Of a stretch of DNA of 64,000 nt, positions 11,857 to 23,388 are shown piece after piece. The notes beneath the pieces were generated by a model that was given only the letters and a program-made list of their open reading frames with translations, was not told the origin of the DNA and did no database searches. The position numbers and the translations under genes were made by a program. Source of the stretch: a secondary endosymbiont of Heteropsylla cubana (lineage in GTDB: Bacteria > Pseudomonadota > Gammaproteobacteria > Enterobacterales > Enterobacteriaceae); contig NC_018420.1 in NCBI RefSeq assembly GCF_000287355.1, positions 496,001 through 560,000 of the forward strand. Reading direction: 5' to 3'. Position 1 is the first letter of the stretch. The number at the start of each line of letters is the position of its first letter.

Positions 11857-14800
11857 AAGGTTCCTATATTAGAGATTAGTGAGGGTTGTTGCATTTCTAT
11901 AATGTATTAAATAAAATGTTCATCAAATAATTATAGATAAATATTAATTTATTTTAACTAATTTATCTTAAATTGCAGTCATTTTTTTTTAATTTTAAAT
12001 CTGGAACGAATAATGTGATTTTTTGTTGAAGATTGCGTTTTATAAACACTGAATTATCTTTGGTTATATATAAATATATCGGATTTCTTTTTCTTCTTCA
12101 AATAACGTTATTTTATGTATTGTAAAATGGTAATTTTAGATAATTATAAATTACTTTAAACTAGATATCATTTAATGAGCGTTTATTAATTGATATGTCA
12201 TGTATGATTAAAATCAATACTGCTCAATAAACATTGTATTATAATGTAATTATTTTTATTAATATTTGTATTTTATAAGGGTTTGTTTGCTTTAATGGGA
12301 GCTTAATAGTAGTTAATGTTTTGTTTGAATGTATTGCGGAAAAAATCATTTTTTTTTGAGTTATTTTTTTAATGATATATTTCAATGTTTTAGTTTAGAT
12401 AAAGCACTGTTATATAATGTTGTAGAAAGTTTTTGAGACATCTGATGGATTAGATTAATAAGATTTATCGTTAATTTCCTAATCGATATTAGTGTATTTG
12501 TGTATTGCAATATTTCTATCATACTTAATTTTAAATAAATAATTAATAATTAATTACGTTAATATATTTCTTTATATTTCTTTAAAAAATATTTAATATT
12601 TTTTTATTTAGTAGGCAGGTATATATTTTATATTAGAGAGGGATATTTTATTATTGACTTAAGTTTTATTCGGTAGGGTTGTCTGGTTAAGAAGTTAAAT
12701 TTTTAATCTGTTATGTAGACTATATTAAAACTACATGTAATAAATTCGTGAGACTGTAAATAAAGAGCTATAATAAATTTTTTAGAAAAACGTTTTTAAT
12801 GTTTGTATGTTAAGTAGTTTTTATATTAAGTGATAAAGTATAGTGAGTGATGATATTAAAATATTGTTGCGATTGTAGTAGTATTACAGACAAGAAATCT
12901 TTGCGTATTGCTAATTAGTTTTTAGTGACATTAAAAATATTTTCAAAAAAAATAATAAACTATAATCAAAATGTTTTTTTGTCTTGTAAGATAAAGATTT
13001 AGATTAAAGTTTAATAGCTGTAATATTGAATAGAATTAGATCGTTATGGAGGTGTATAGAGATTATAATTTTAGTTTTAAATGTTGTTGTTATTAATTAT
13101 TTTTTTATATCTTATTAAGATAGCTTGTTTATATAAAAAGATACAATATTCTTAATAAGAAAGTGCATTTATTAAGAAATAAAATACTTCCTGATAAACA
13201 TATTTTTAATATTTTTAAAACTTTTACTAAAGATATAAATTAAATTTAAATGATTTAATTATTGAACATTAGATAAAACGTTTAAATTCCTTTTTTAATT
13301 TAAATATAAAGCACATCATGATAAGTACTATTATACACGAAATAAAGGTGTAATAAAATTTATACGTACAACTATAGATAAATTCATACATGTCATGTTT
13401 TGTAATGACTATCCTGCAAGATAATTTACTCTCCCTTAAATTGGGTTGATATAGAAAGATTATAGTCAATATAATATTGACGTACTCTAGAACACAAACA
13501 GTACGTACAATGCTGTATTGTACAGTAAGGTATAGACAAATTATCTGTATAAGCAAGATAACAAGAATTAACTAATAATCCATATGATATTATTCATTTA
13601 ATTGATCAGTAAAGAACTACTACTTTTATTAAAAAATTAGTATCTCTGTAATAAGTTACAGTGTTTATCGCTACTAAATGTTCTGCTAAAAGGATCACGC
13701 ATTATTTTCATACTTTTATAATAACTTTTTAAGGCAGGTTTATTGGTAGTTGATAACAATTTAAGATTATAATGATATATTTTTTTTAAAAAATACTTTT
13801 AGAGATATAGGATAAGATCCATATTACATCACCTATCAATGACGATTTAAATTTATTCATGTTAGTATTGAATACTTTTCTGAAAATATTAGCGTTTCTT
13901 TGCAATAAGAGGGAGTCTCGTAGAGAATAATTTGTAACTGGTGGAACGAAAACGATTCAGCGCGAAAACATTTGTGAAAAATTGACTATTGATCTACGCG
14001 TATTTTTTTATTTATTATGAATAATGATCACTTTAACAGCTTTTCTTAGCTAACATTCTATCGTCTTTTTAAGACGGAATATAGTAGATATTTTAAGTTT
14101 TACTGTATTTCTGATTTTGTTTTATAATTTCATTATAGTTTTTAGAAGAAAGTTTTTATCTACTAACTAATTTTTCAGTTGAATTACAAGCTCTCGTTAT
14201 TATTGACGCTTATAGATAGTTCTTAAAGCAAAAAAATTAAAAAATTCTGACTCTGATAATTGGGGCATGTTTAATTCAACAAGATATATATTTTGCTTAG
14301 TTTTATGTTAAGTGGTTTATGTATTTCTAAAGTTGATAACATGAAAGGTGATATTAGGATTATTTTTAATTGATAAACAAAGGTTTATGTGAATCGTGCA
14401 CAAATATCATAGTTTTTTTATATAACGTTTAAATTCAGATGAGATTTAGTGATAGAAGATGCGTACTAAATGCATTTTAAATTCCAATAATAACGTAATT
14501 TAATATTACGATCAAGAAAGTAAATTTGCTTGCCTGGAACAAGTTAGTTGATAGAATAAATGTATTTTTTTGTGCCTTCCGGAAGAAGAAGTGTTCAACT
14601 TTGCTTTAATCCTATAAATTATTAAATTTAATGAGATGTATGTAATAATTTAATAAGGAAGCTATATAATATAAAGCTATTTAGCATGTTTATAGTTGTA
14701 TTGGGTGGAATTAAATTTATTTCGCTGAATAATTTATAGTAATTAATTGATAAAAGTAGATAATAAATTGCTTCCATAATTATTAGGTTATACTAATAAC

Positions 14801-16179
14801 CTAGTTATTAAAATAAAAATTATTTAAGTGATAGCTTATTTTCATTATAACTTTATAATTGTTTTAATTAAATTGATGTGAATGATAGATAATAGTATAA
14901 TTGTTAATGTGTATACATAAAAATATTATTATTTTTAATATTATTAATATGGTTTCTTTAAAAAATAAATTTAATCTTTAACTATACTTTAATATCGTGG
15001 ATGAGAGTTTCTCGGTAGAGAAATTAAATTTAAAAAAAAATATTAGATTAGTTCAATTTTAATATAATATATAAAATATTAGCTTTTCATAATTTTATTA
15101 AATAAGTTTATAAGTTTTTGTATAGTTTTACAATAAAGTAGTAAAAATCTTAGTATCTTTTGTTATTTAAATATATCTGATATATTTATTAATTCGATAA
15201 AACCTTAATTAAAAAGTACAGAGTATTTGGTAATTCTTCTTAAGAAAACTTATTTTAAGAGATAGGTTTATATTATTCAGAAACTCAATAAGTTATTCTG
15301 TTTAAGCAAAGAGACAAATACTTAAAAAAATATTTAGCTTGTTTAACAACATTATGTTTAGTGGTTCACTAGATTTAATTTTATGGATTTAAGAATTCAA
15401 GAAGTGATATTAGATTACTAATATTAGAAAAACTATTTTAAAAACTATTTGTTAACTACATTTTTATCATCTCCTGTTATATTCTCGTTATCGTTTCACA
15501 AGAACGTTGATTTTTTTTCGTTTTTTATGAGTGGACGTTGATTAAATCAATTTTATATTCCTACCTATTCAGGGTAGGGCATACCGACATATATTTTGTT
15601 AAAAATTGCTAATGCTGTTTTATATTTCAAGCATGGTTACTTTATGTTACTAAAATTCTTTAGAAGTTTTTATTTACATAAAACAGCTAACCTCTAAATG
15701 TTAGAAATGTGAATTAAAATAATTTTAGGTACAGATAAACTCTGTAATCGTTATGGTGTGGAGTCCATTATCTCTAGATATTTTTATGATTCGATAAATA
15801 GTTTTTTAGTTAAATAGTTGAATGCTATTAAAATTTATTAAATCATTTTATATGTTTTAAACATAGATTGTTATGTTTAATAAAATCATCTTGTTTAATA
15901 GCATTAATTAAAAGCTCGATTTTTTTCAATAAGGCGCTGTTAAACAATGCGACATAAGAGATTTATATGACATGTAACATATGACGAAGAATCATTCGTG
16001 ATTAATCTATGTTCTTAATAGTTTATTTCTCTGATTTTTTTTGAAAATGTTTAGTTAACTAAGAAGTAATCTCTACTCTATATGCATTTAATATAATAAA
16101 TAATATTAAAAATATTCAATAATCATAGATTTTTTTAGCTCGTATTCATTGTCGTCTTGTTTTTAGGAAGGCTATATTT
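11857..16179. other. Long decayed stretch upstream of thiB remnant
   Basis: About 4.3 kb with no intact gene and heavy A+T bias. Short protein-like runs occur (for example on the plus strand around 13300-13440, HHDKYYYTRNKGVIKFI), but I could not assign any to a family. An open minus-strand frame at 13269-13556 has the composition expected of non-coding A+T-rich DNA. Several genes have probably decayed beyond recognition here. No RNA gene was seen. Confidence 0.65.
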
Positions 16180-17190
16180 TTGTAAAAATATTTATTTAAT
16201 CTGTTTTTTTCTATCACCAATAATAACTTTAAGCACGCCTATCTTTAAGGGTGCAGGCATGTGATTAATTTTATTCGGGTGGGGGTTCTGGTCTTATAAC
16301 CTACAAATAAAAAAGCATATGAATAAAGAGTATGATTTTACAATAAAGCTTATTGCTTTAAAAATATAGTATAGCAATTTTAAATTGATTGCGATTTGTA
16401 ATAAGTAAGAGTTAAGTAGATATCGTGATAGGGTTTAGATAGTGTTAATCTTGCTTTCGAGAAGTGGGGGAAATAAAACTTTTCGTAATTCATGTGCTTA
16501 TGAGTGTAGAGTTGGCTTTGACTAGATAATTGGTGATATGAAGTTTTTCCCCTAGGTTTGTGGATGTTTTATTTTTTTTATATTATCAAAAATAAATCCC
16601 AGATTTCTACTAAATAAATTAGTGTTTAATTTTATTTTACTAAACATTATACATTAAGTTTGCAAACAAGCTCTTTTAGTCGAGGGTTATTGTTTTGGGC
16701 AAGAAAAAGATACATAGTGATACTGCATTCCCTAATATAGTCAACACTAACTAAAAAAAATATAATAATTAAAAAAAGGGTGGAGCGAAGCGTATGCTGT
16801 TCTTTTTGATAGAAGGGGTAGAGATGTTATGTAGTTATATTTGTTTACAAGTTATCATATAAAACCCAAGAAAACAAAGATCAGAGCTAACCATCATTTT
16901 TTTAGAGAGGAGCATTATTAATAATTAGAACTAATCAGACAACTGAAAGAAAAAGATCAACTAACTTTTTTTGGCTTATTTGTTTTGTAGAATTTATTTT
17001 TATCTTAAGATTTTTAAGAGGCTATTATAATTGGTAATCAAACTAAATGTATCCAGAGATTAATATGGTTTTATCTTGTGATATTGTTTTTCTAATTTTA
17101 AAAAAAATTCTTAAGATGTACTACCGAGAAGGTGAAATCAGGGTGCATCAAGTGAATTTGTGGTTGGTAACATCCATTAGATGTAAGTGT
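16180..17190 (+). pseudogene. thiB: Decayed thiB (tbpA), thiamine-binding periplasmic protein
   Basis: The gene would encode the periplasmic substrate-binding protein of the thiamine/TPP ABC importer. Two collinear matches to E. coli ThiB remain. Around 16541, FPLGLWMFYFFYIIKNK corresponds to VPFDYGYFAFVYDKNK. At 17047, MYPEINMVLS corresponds to MYPVANVTLP close to the C-terminus. Many stops and frameshifts separate them. The 67-codon open frame at 17047-17250 is the tail of this wreck, not an independent gene. Boundaries are inferred from the spacing of the matches. No TPP riboswitch could be recognised upstream. Confidence 0.72.
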
Positions 17191-17294
17191 TTTTTTTTAT
17201 TAATTTCCATGATTTTATTTTATCATTTTAACAGATTATTGCTTAAATAGTTTGATTATTGTACTTATTAATGTCGGCATCATCGTTTATGTCT

Positions 17295-18890
17295 TCTATT
17301 TCTTATAACTAAGTATTTGGTAAACTAATTTTTGTTGGCTATAGCTCGGATTTATCGCTGTGGTAGTTATTATATTTAGTCATAGATCAAACTGCTTTCA
17401 TGGCTTATCCTTATCATTATTTTTTTTAGGATGTGTTCGTAAGGCACTATGACTTATGGAAACTAGTTTTTTACTTTTAAGAAGGCGCTTGTATCGTCAA
17501 TATGATTTATACCACCAAATGTAGTTTTATCCCGAGATAGGAAAGAAGTTTTTTTTGCAATTTTTTTATAAATTTATATCGTTATATTGATTCTATCTGG
17601 CTTAAATCGATGTATTTAATTTTGATAAGTATTTTTGACCAGAAAGGATTATTATGTCAATTTTAGAGTAATATACTTAGAGCGCAATTTTTTTAAGTTA
17701 TGAATAAGGTGGAGTTTTTTTATATTGTTTTTTTATCTGATATTAGTAACGAGATTACTTTATATAAGAAAATGAGAGCATCTTAATAGAGTAATAAAAA
17801 ATTAGGATCATAATTGTGGATGGTCGCAATAGTTTTTTTTTGTTCTAATTATATGCCTTTGTTTAGGTCGTTAGTTGTTTTTAGTATCTGTATTAATTTT
17901 TTATAATTTGTTATTTTTGAGTTTTACTATAAGATTAAAACTGGGAAGAAGGATACAAGCTACTACTATAAAACTTAATATTTATTAAAATTTTAGTTAT
18001 GATTTTGGTATGATTGAAGCAATTTTATTTTAAAAGTTCCAGTAGTCTCTTGTTTGTGAGTTAGTGGTATTAAATCAACGATAAGTTGGCTTGTTTCCTG
18101 TTCGGCATTCAGATTGTAATGTATTGGTATTCTTCCAAGAAGATATTTTGTAAAAGAACAAGCAATATTCTATAATAATATTACCTTTTTTCTTTTTTAT
18201 TACAACCATTGTTGGCTGTTTTATTGGTGGTTTTAATGCCTATTTAGAGGAGTACTTATTAAGTAACTACATTATAAAATGCGGTATTTACATTATTATT
18301 TATCTTGACATATTTTAGTTTTTGTCTTCATTGATTACTGATATACGTTGGTAGAGTGATCGAGAATTATGATTACATTTTATGGGTGTAGAAGAACTCA
18401 GGTCTCAATTATGAATGTCATGCTAATTTTAGCAATATCATTTATCGTGTTAACAATTGGTTTTTTTAGGATTAAACCATCTTAGATCATCGTTTTCCGT
18501 ATTATTTGTATTTTTTGATTAATGTATTAATGGCATTGTCCCTGTGTACGTGACCTATCAGAGAGCTTGATCTTAGATTTAATTCAATTTTATGTTCAAT
18601 GATGTTTTGCGTTTAATATAAATGGTCTGAATAGTGTTTAAGTATTAGTGAAATGATGCGTGTTGCGCTATTTAATGGAACTAGTTTTAAGTTTTTCCTA
18701 TATCTCTCCTAATAGTAGTAATAAATTTTTGTCCATAGTGTTTTTTTCGAGGATTTTCATGTTTTTTTTACTTGATCTTTTCTAGAAAAACGAAACCTAT
18801 CCTAGTGAAGATGTTACTGTAATCACTATAATTTTGTTATTTTTTTGTTTATTTGTACTTTTTTGTGAAAATTTAGATTAAAAATAATAA
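17295..18890 (+). pseudogene. thiP: Decayed thiP, thiamine ABC transporter permease
   Basis: The gene would encode the double-length inner membrane permease of the thiamine importer. The best fossil is at about 18410-18470, where MNVMLILAISFIVLTIGFF corresponds to E. coli ThiP MSGMLILAMPGIVLATGFF. It is followed by INVLMALSLCT (TNALMAIPYAL) and PIRELDLRFNSILC (PMRDITARYSMLC). Near 18200, LQPLLAV and, one frame over, GGFNAYLEEYL match LPPLLAV and DGVNRQLPEVL. In-frame stops and frameshifts throughout make it non-functional. The spacing of these blocks agrees with the 536-residue family length, from which the ends were set. Confidence 0.82.
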
Positions 18891-19610
18891 TACTTTTTTA
18901 TAAAATCAAGTTATATATTGCGTCGATCTACTCAGTTTAATCTTCAGATTTATTTTGAATAAAAGTGGGTATAACTTGACTTGATTGGTTCCGGTAAAAA
19001 TACGCTATTCAATTTAGGTATAGGTTGTTATACCGATGTGGAGATATATTGTGTTTGAGCAATATTATCCATAAGAACCTTGCTTCGGAAAGCTCTCTTG
19101 TTTCTATATTTTTTTCCGAGAGAAAAATTTTTCTCCTTATCTAAGGAGAAGGGAAAATATTAGGTTTAGCTTACGCTTTAGTTGAAGACTTATATCTGTT
19201 TAATATTCTTAATATAAAGGAGATTGCGAAGCAAGTTGGATCTAGTATCTATTTTTAATTTCTTTTCTTCTGTGATTCTGTTAGGCAACGGATGTGCCTC
19301 GGGCTAACGTATTAATTGGTTTACTAACAATATACTTAATGAGTTTTTATTCGCGCTTAATCCTGATTTATATATATCGATATAGTAAAATTTTTTTGAT
19401 AAGGTTGGTGCTATACATCACTTAACATTGTTAATAGTAATCCATGATTTAGATGAATGCTATTTAATTCACGCCTCGCACTTACTAGTTAATTTACTAA
19501 ATGGTTATATTCATTATGATGAAGCAACTTTATTTTTATCCATCCGGGACTTTCTAGCAGCATCAATATTAAGTATGTATTTTAAGGTTATAAAGCGGCG
19601 CTATTAGTTA
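18890..19610 (+). pseudogene. thiQ: Decayed thiQ, thiamine ABC transporter ATPase
   Basis: The gene would encode the ATP-binding subunit of the thiamine importer. Remnants in order are a Walker A-like GSGKNTLFNL near 18985, a signature-like RQRMCLGL near 19285 (family SGGQRQRVALARCL), and a D-loop/H-loop region with LIVIHDLDE near 19435. The tail TLFLSIRDFLAASILSM resembles the ThiQ C-terminus ELLSGKASASALLGI. The conserved Walker A Lys is still readable, but frameshifts and stops break the frame repeatedly. Assignment to ThiQ rather than another ABC ATPase rests mainly on its position right after the thiP remnant and on that tail. Confidence 0.75.
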
Positions 19611-19838
19611 TTTAAAATTTTGCCTCAAAAAGCCTAACTAATTAAGATCTTTTGTGGTATATGATAGTTTTCAGTTAACGATAAATTGTTTAGATATGAA
19701 TATCAGTTTATAATTATACTTATAGATTTTTTAATGTGTTACATAAATCAGCATTCAAGATTATTTTTAAGGTTATAGTGATAATATATATACTTATTAG
19801 ACATCTATATTGGATTATTTTATCTAAATTTAGGGATG

Positions 19839-19866
19839 AATCTTTCATTAATGAAAGATTTTTATT
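19839..19866 (+). terminator. Rho-independent terminator-like hairpin after thiQ remnant
   Basis: A perfect inverted repeat AATCTTTC (19839-19846) and GAAAGATT (19853-19860) with loop ATTAAT is followed by TTTATT. It lies about 230 bp beyond the thiQ remnant and before the rRNA promoter. It may be the surviving terminator of the dead thiBPQ operon. Confidence 0.5.
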
Positions 19867-19982
19867 AAATTCTTGCTAATAGCGATAAAATTGATATAAT
19901 TCTAATTCTTATAAAATTTAGCAAAAATAATCTGTAATATAAATTTTAATAAAAAATCATAATTTAAAAAATAAAAAAAAGC

Positions 19983-20010
19983 TTGACTTTATAAAAGAAA
20001 AAAGTATTAT
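19983..20010 (+). promoter_or_regulatory. Probable rRNA promoter
   Basis: TTGACT at 19983-19988 and TATTAT at 20005-20010 are separated by 16 bases, a good sigma70-type pair. It lies ~160 bp upstream of the 16S start and directly before the conserved boxA leader. No second promoter as convincing was found. Confidence 0.6.
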
Positions 20011-20047
20011 TAAAAAAGAAGTCGAAACAATACAGAAATATCAAGTA

Positions 20048-20081
20048 TGCTCTTTAATAATTTGTTAAATAATTTGTGTGG
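20048..20081 (+). promoter_or_regulatory. rRNA leader: boxA antiterminator and 5' arm of 16S processing stem
   Basis: TGCTCTTTAA at 20048-20057 is the rRNA boxA element, bound by NusB/S10 in E. coli. The next 21 bases (20061-20081) are exactly complementary to 21746-21766 beyond the 16S 3' end. The two can form the long helix that RNase III cleaves to release pre-16S. The GTGTGGGCAC motif of the E. coli rrn leader is also conserved. Confidence 0.8.
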
Positions 20082-20172
20082 GCACTCAGAAGACACTATC
20101 AAACATTAAAAAATTTAATAAAAAACTAAATATTTGTAACTAAAATTTTTAGTTTTGACAAAAAACCAACTT

Positions 20173-21719
<1,547 letters not shown>

Positions 21720-21745
21720 TTGATATGATGTGTCTGATGACGTGT

Positions 21746-21766
21746 CCACACAAATTATTTAACAAA
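21746..21766 (+). other. 3' arm of 16S RNase III processing stem
   Basis: These 21 bases are the exact reverse complement of 20061-20081 upstream of 16S. They would close the pre-16S loop for RNase III cleavage. Perfect conservation in a strongly drifting genome indicates that rRNA maturation is under selection. Confidence 0.8.
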
Positions 21767-21806
21767 ATTAGATATTTAATATTACTGGCATCAATTATGC
21801 CTTTTT

Positions 21807-21878
21807 GTCCCCTTCGTCTAGTGGTAAGGACATCGCCCTTTCACGGCGGTAACAGGGGTTCGAGCCCCCTAGGGGACA
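21807..21878 (+). tRNA. gltT: tRNA-Glu (TTC)
   Basis: A 72-nt cloverleaf. The acceptor arm is GTCCCCT/AGGGGAC, the anticodon loop CTTTCAC carries TTC at 21840-21842, and the T arm is GGGGTTCGAGCCCC. It is nearly identical to E. coli tRNA-Glu, which also sits between 16S and 23S in several rrn operons. The 3' CCA is not encoded, so CCA must be added by nucleotidyltransferase. The D loop is one base shorter than in E. coli. The paralogue name (gltT/U/V/W) cannot be determined. Confidence 0.97.
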
Positions 21879-21999
21879 CTATCTTTTTAAAATATTATAA
21901 ATTTAATAAAATTATTTATTATAAATACACCTAATATATAAAAACAAATAATCCAGTGGAATTATTTTAGAAAAAAAATATTACATTAATATTATTTTA

Positions 22000-22026
22000 T
22001 CTTTCTTTAAAGAAAGAGGAATTTTT
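22000..22026 (+). terminator. Terminator-like palindrome after tRNA-Glu
   Basis: TCTTTCTTT/AAAGAAAGA is an 18-base perfect palindrome (22000-22017) followed by GGAATTTTT. It could form a 7-bp stem with a TTAA loop. It lies 120 bp after tRNA-Glu and is a first candidate end for the shortened 16S-tRNA transcript. Confidence 0.4.
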
Positions 22027-22041
22027 ATTTTTATAATTGTT

Positions 22042-22087
22042 CGGTGCAAGATAACTACTTTTTAACTTGCACCGTTACTTTTTTTAT
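22042..22087 (+). terminator. Terminator of the 16S-tRNA-Glu transcript
   Basis: CGGTGCAAG (22042-22050) pairs with CTTGCACCG (22066-22074) around a 15-base loop, followed by TTACTTTTTTTATT. The 9-bp stem is GC-rich against the local background, and the U-run is on the plus-strand side. It sits between tRNA-Glu and the convergent end of ndh, so it most likely ends rRNA transcription. Confidence 0.65.
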
Positions 22088-23388
22088 TGAAATTTAATTC
22101 GTGGTCGAACAATCCGATTTATTTTATCAACTAATACAATAATAGCAGTTTTAATATATCCATGTAGTGCAATTTGATGCATACGAGAAATAAAAATATA
22201 AATAAAATAAGCAATATATCCTTTTATAATTAAAGGATTAAGTTTACGATTTATACTCAGACTTCCAATTGTTCCAAAGCGTGATAATGATATAATAGAA
22301 CCATGATCATAGTATTTATAAGATTTTAAAGGTTTTTTATACAAAAGAGACAAAATGTTCTTATAAGTGCAAGTAGCCATCTGATGTGCAGCTTGAGCTC
22401 GAGGTGGAACCGTTCTTCCAGTTGGAAGTGTACATGAAGCGCAATCGCCAATAGCAAAAATAGCTGAGTCGCGCGTAGTTTGTAACGTTGAACTAACTAA
22501 ACACTGATTGATAGAATTTGTTTCTAAACCAGCTATGTTTTTCATACAATTTGAGACTTTAATACCTGCAGACCATACCATCAAGTCAGATTGAATATAT
22601 TCACCATTTTTAGTATATAAACCATTAGACGTTACGTTCATAACTGTTGTATTTATTAATATTTTTATTCCTAGTGTTGTTAGTTTTTTATGCACACTTG
22701 AAGAAACTTTTAAGGGTAAGGTTGGTAAAATATGGGTTCCTGCTTCAATTAATGTGACTTTTAACACCTGATCTCTAAGCGTTTTGAACCCATAATTACG
22801 TAATTGCTTGACCATGTTATGTAGTTCAGCAGATAATTCAACACCTGTCGCTCCGCCTCCAACAATAGCAACATTTATTTCTTTTGTATCAATAGGTTGA
22901 GTAGAAAATTTTAAAAATAAATTTAACATTTCTTTACGAAATTGTTTTGCTTTATGGTGAGAGTCGAGAGAAACGCAATGTTCTTTAACACCATTTGTAC
23001 CGAAATCGTTTGATAGACTGCCCACTGCAAGCACTAAGATATCATAATCTAGATGTCGAGCTGGTATTAATATTCTACCTTTTTCGTCAAGAACTTCCTT
23101 CAAGAAGACTTGTTTAGTTTTACGATTCACATCCTTCATATAACCAATTTTAAATTGAAAATTATGATTTTGAGCGTGAGCCATATAGCTAATAGATTCT
23201 GTTGCTTCATCTAATGTACCGGAGGCTAGTTGATGCAGGCAAGGTTTCCATAAGTGATTATGGTTGCAATCCACCAATGTTACTATTGCTTTATGTCGTC
23301 GTTTAAGACGATTTCCTAAATTAGTTGCTAATTCTAAACCACCTGCACCACCACCAATAATAACAATATTTTTGAGTGATTTTGTCAA
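22084..23388 (-). CDS. ndh: NADH dehydrogenase II (NDH-2)
   Basis: Membrane-associated FAD enzyme that passes electrons from NADH to quinone without pumping protons. The 434 residues match E. coli Ndh (434) throughout. The FAD-binding GGGAGGLE motif is at residues 12-19, the NADH-binding VAIVGGGATGVELSAE is central, and IGDCA and PPRAQAAHQMA lie in the C-terminal third. The start is a TTG at 23388-23386, the same unusual start codon as in E. coli ndh, preceded by a G-run ribosome-binding site (complement of 23393-23398). It is convergent with the rRNA transcript and has no operon partner. It offers simple NADH reoxidation; whether complex I is also present cannot be told. Confidence 0.97.
   Translation of the reverse strand: MTKSLKNIVIIGGGAGGLELATNLGNRLKRRHKAIVTLVDCNHNHLWKPCLHQLASGTLDEATESISYMAHAQNHNFQFKIGYMKDVNRKTKQVFLKEVLDEKGRILIPARHLDYDILVLAVGSLSNDFGTNGVKEHCVSLDSHHKAKQFRKEMLNLFLKFSTQPIDTKEINVAIVGGGATGVELSAELHNMVKQLRNYGFKTLRDQVLKVTLIEAGTHILPTLPLKVSSSVHKKLTTLGIKILINTTVMNVTSNGLYTKNGEYIQSDLMVWSAGIKVSNCMKNIAGLETNSINQCLVSSTLQTTRDSAIFAIGDCASCTLPTGRTVPPRAQAAHQMATCTYKNILSLLYKKPLKSYKYYDHGSIISLSRFGTIGSLSINRKLNPLIIKGYIAYFIYIFISRMHQIALHGYIKTAIIVLVDKINRIVRPRIKFQ

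Noticed and set aside
13269..13556. Open frame of 95 codons on the minus strand, possibly a membrane protein
   Set aside because: Hydrophobic low-complexity sequence with no family resemblance; the plus strand over the same bases looks more protein-like, so this is probably an antisense artefact.
16240..16310. TPP riboswitch upstream of the thiB remnant
   Set aside because: Only a GGGTGC-like hexamer was seen; the CTGAGA, ACCC and CCTGATC-type elements are missing, and the site falls inside the inferred thiB gene.
17047..17250. Small independent gene of 67 codons
   Set aside because: Its start MYPEINMVLS matches the C-terminal part of ThiB, so it is the tail of the thiB pseudogene.
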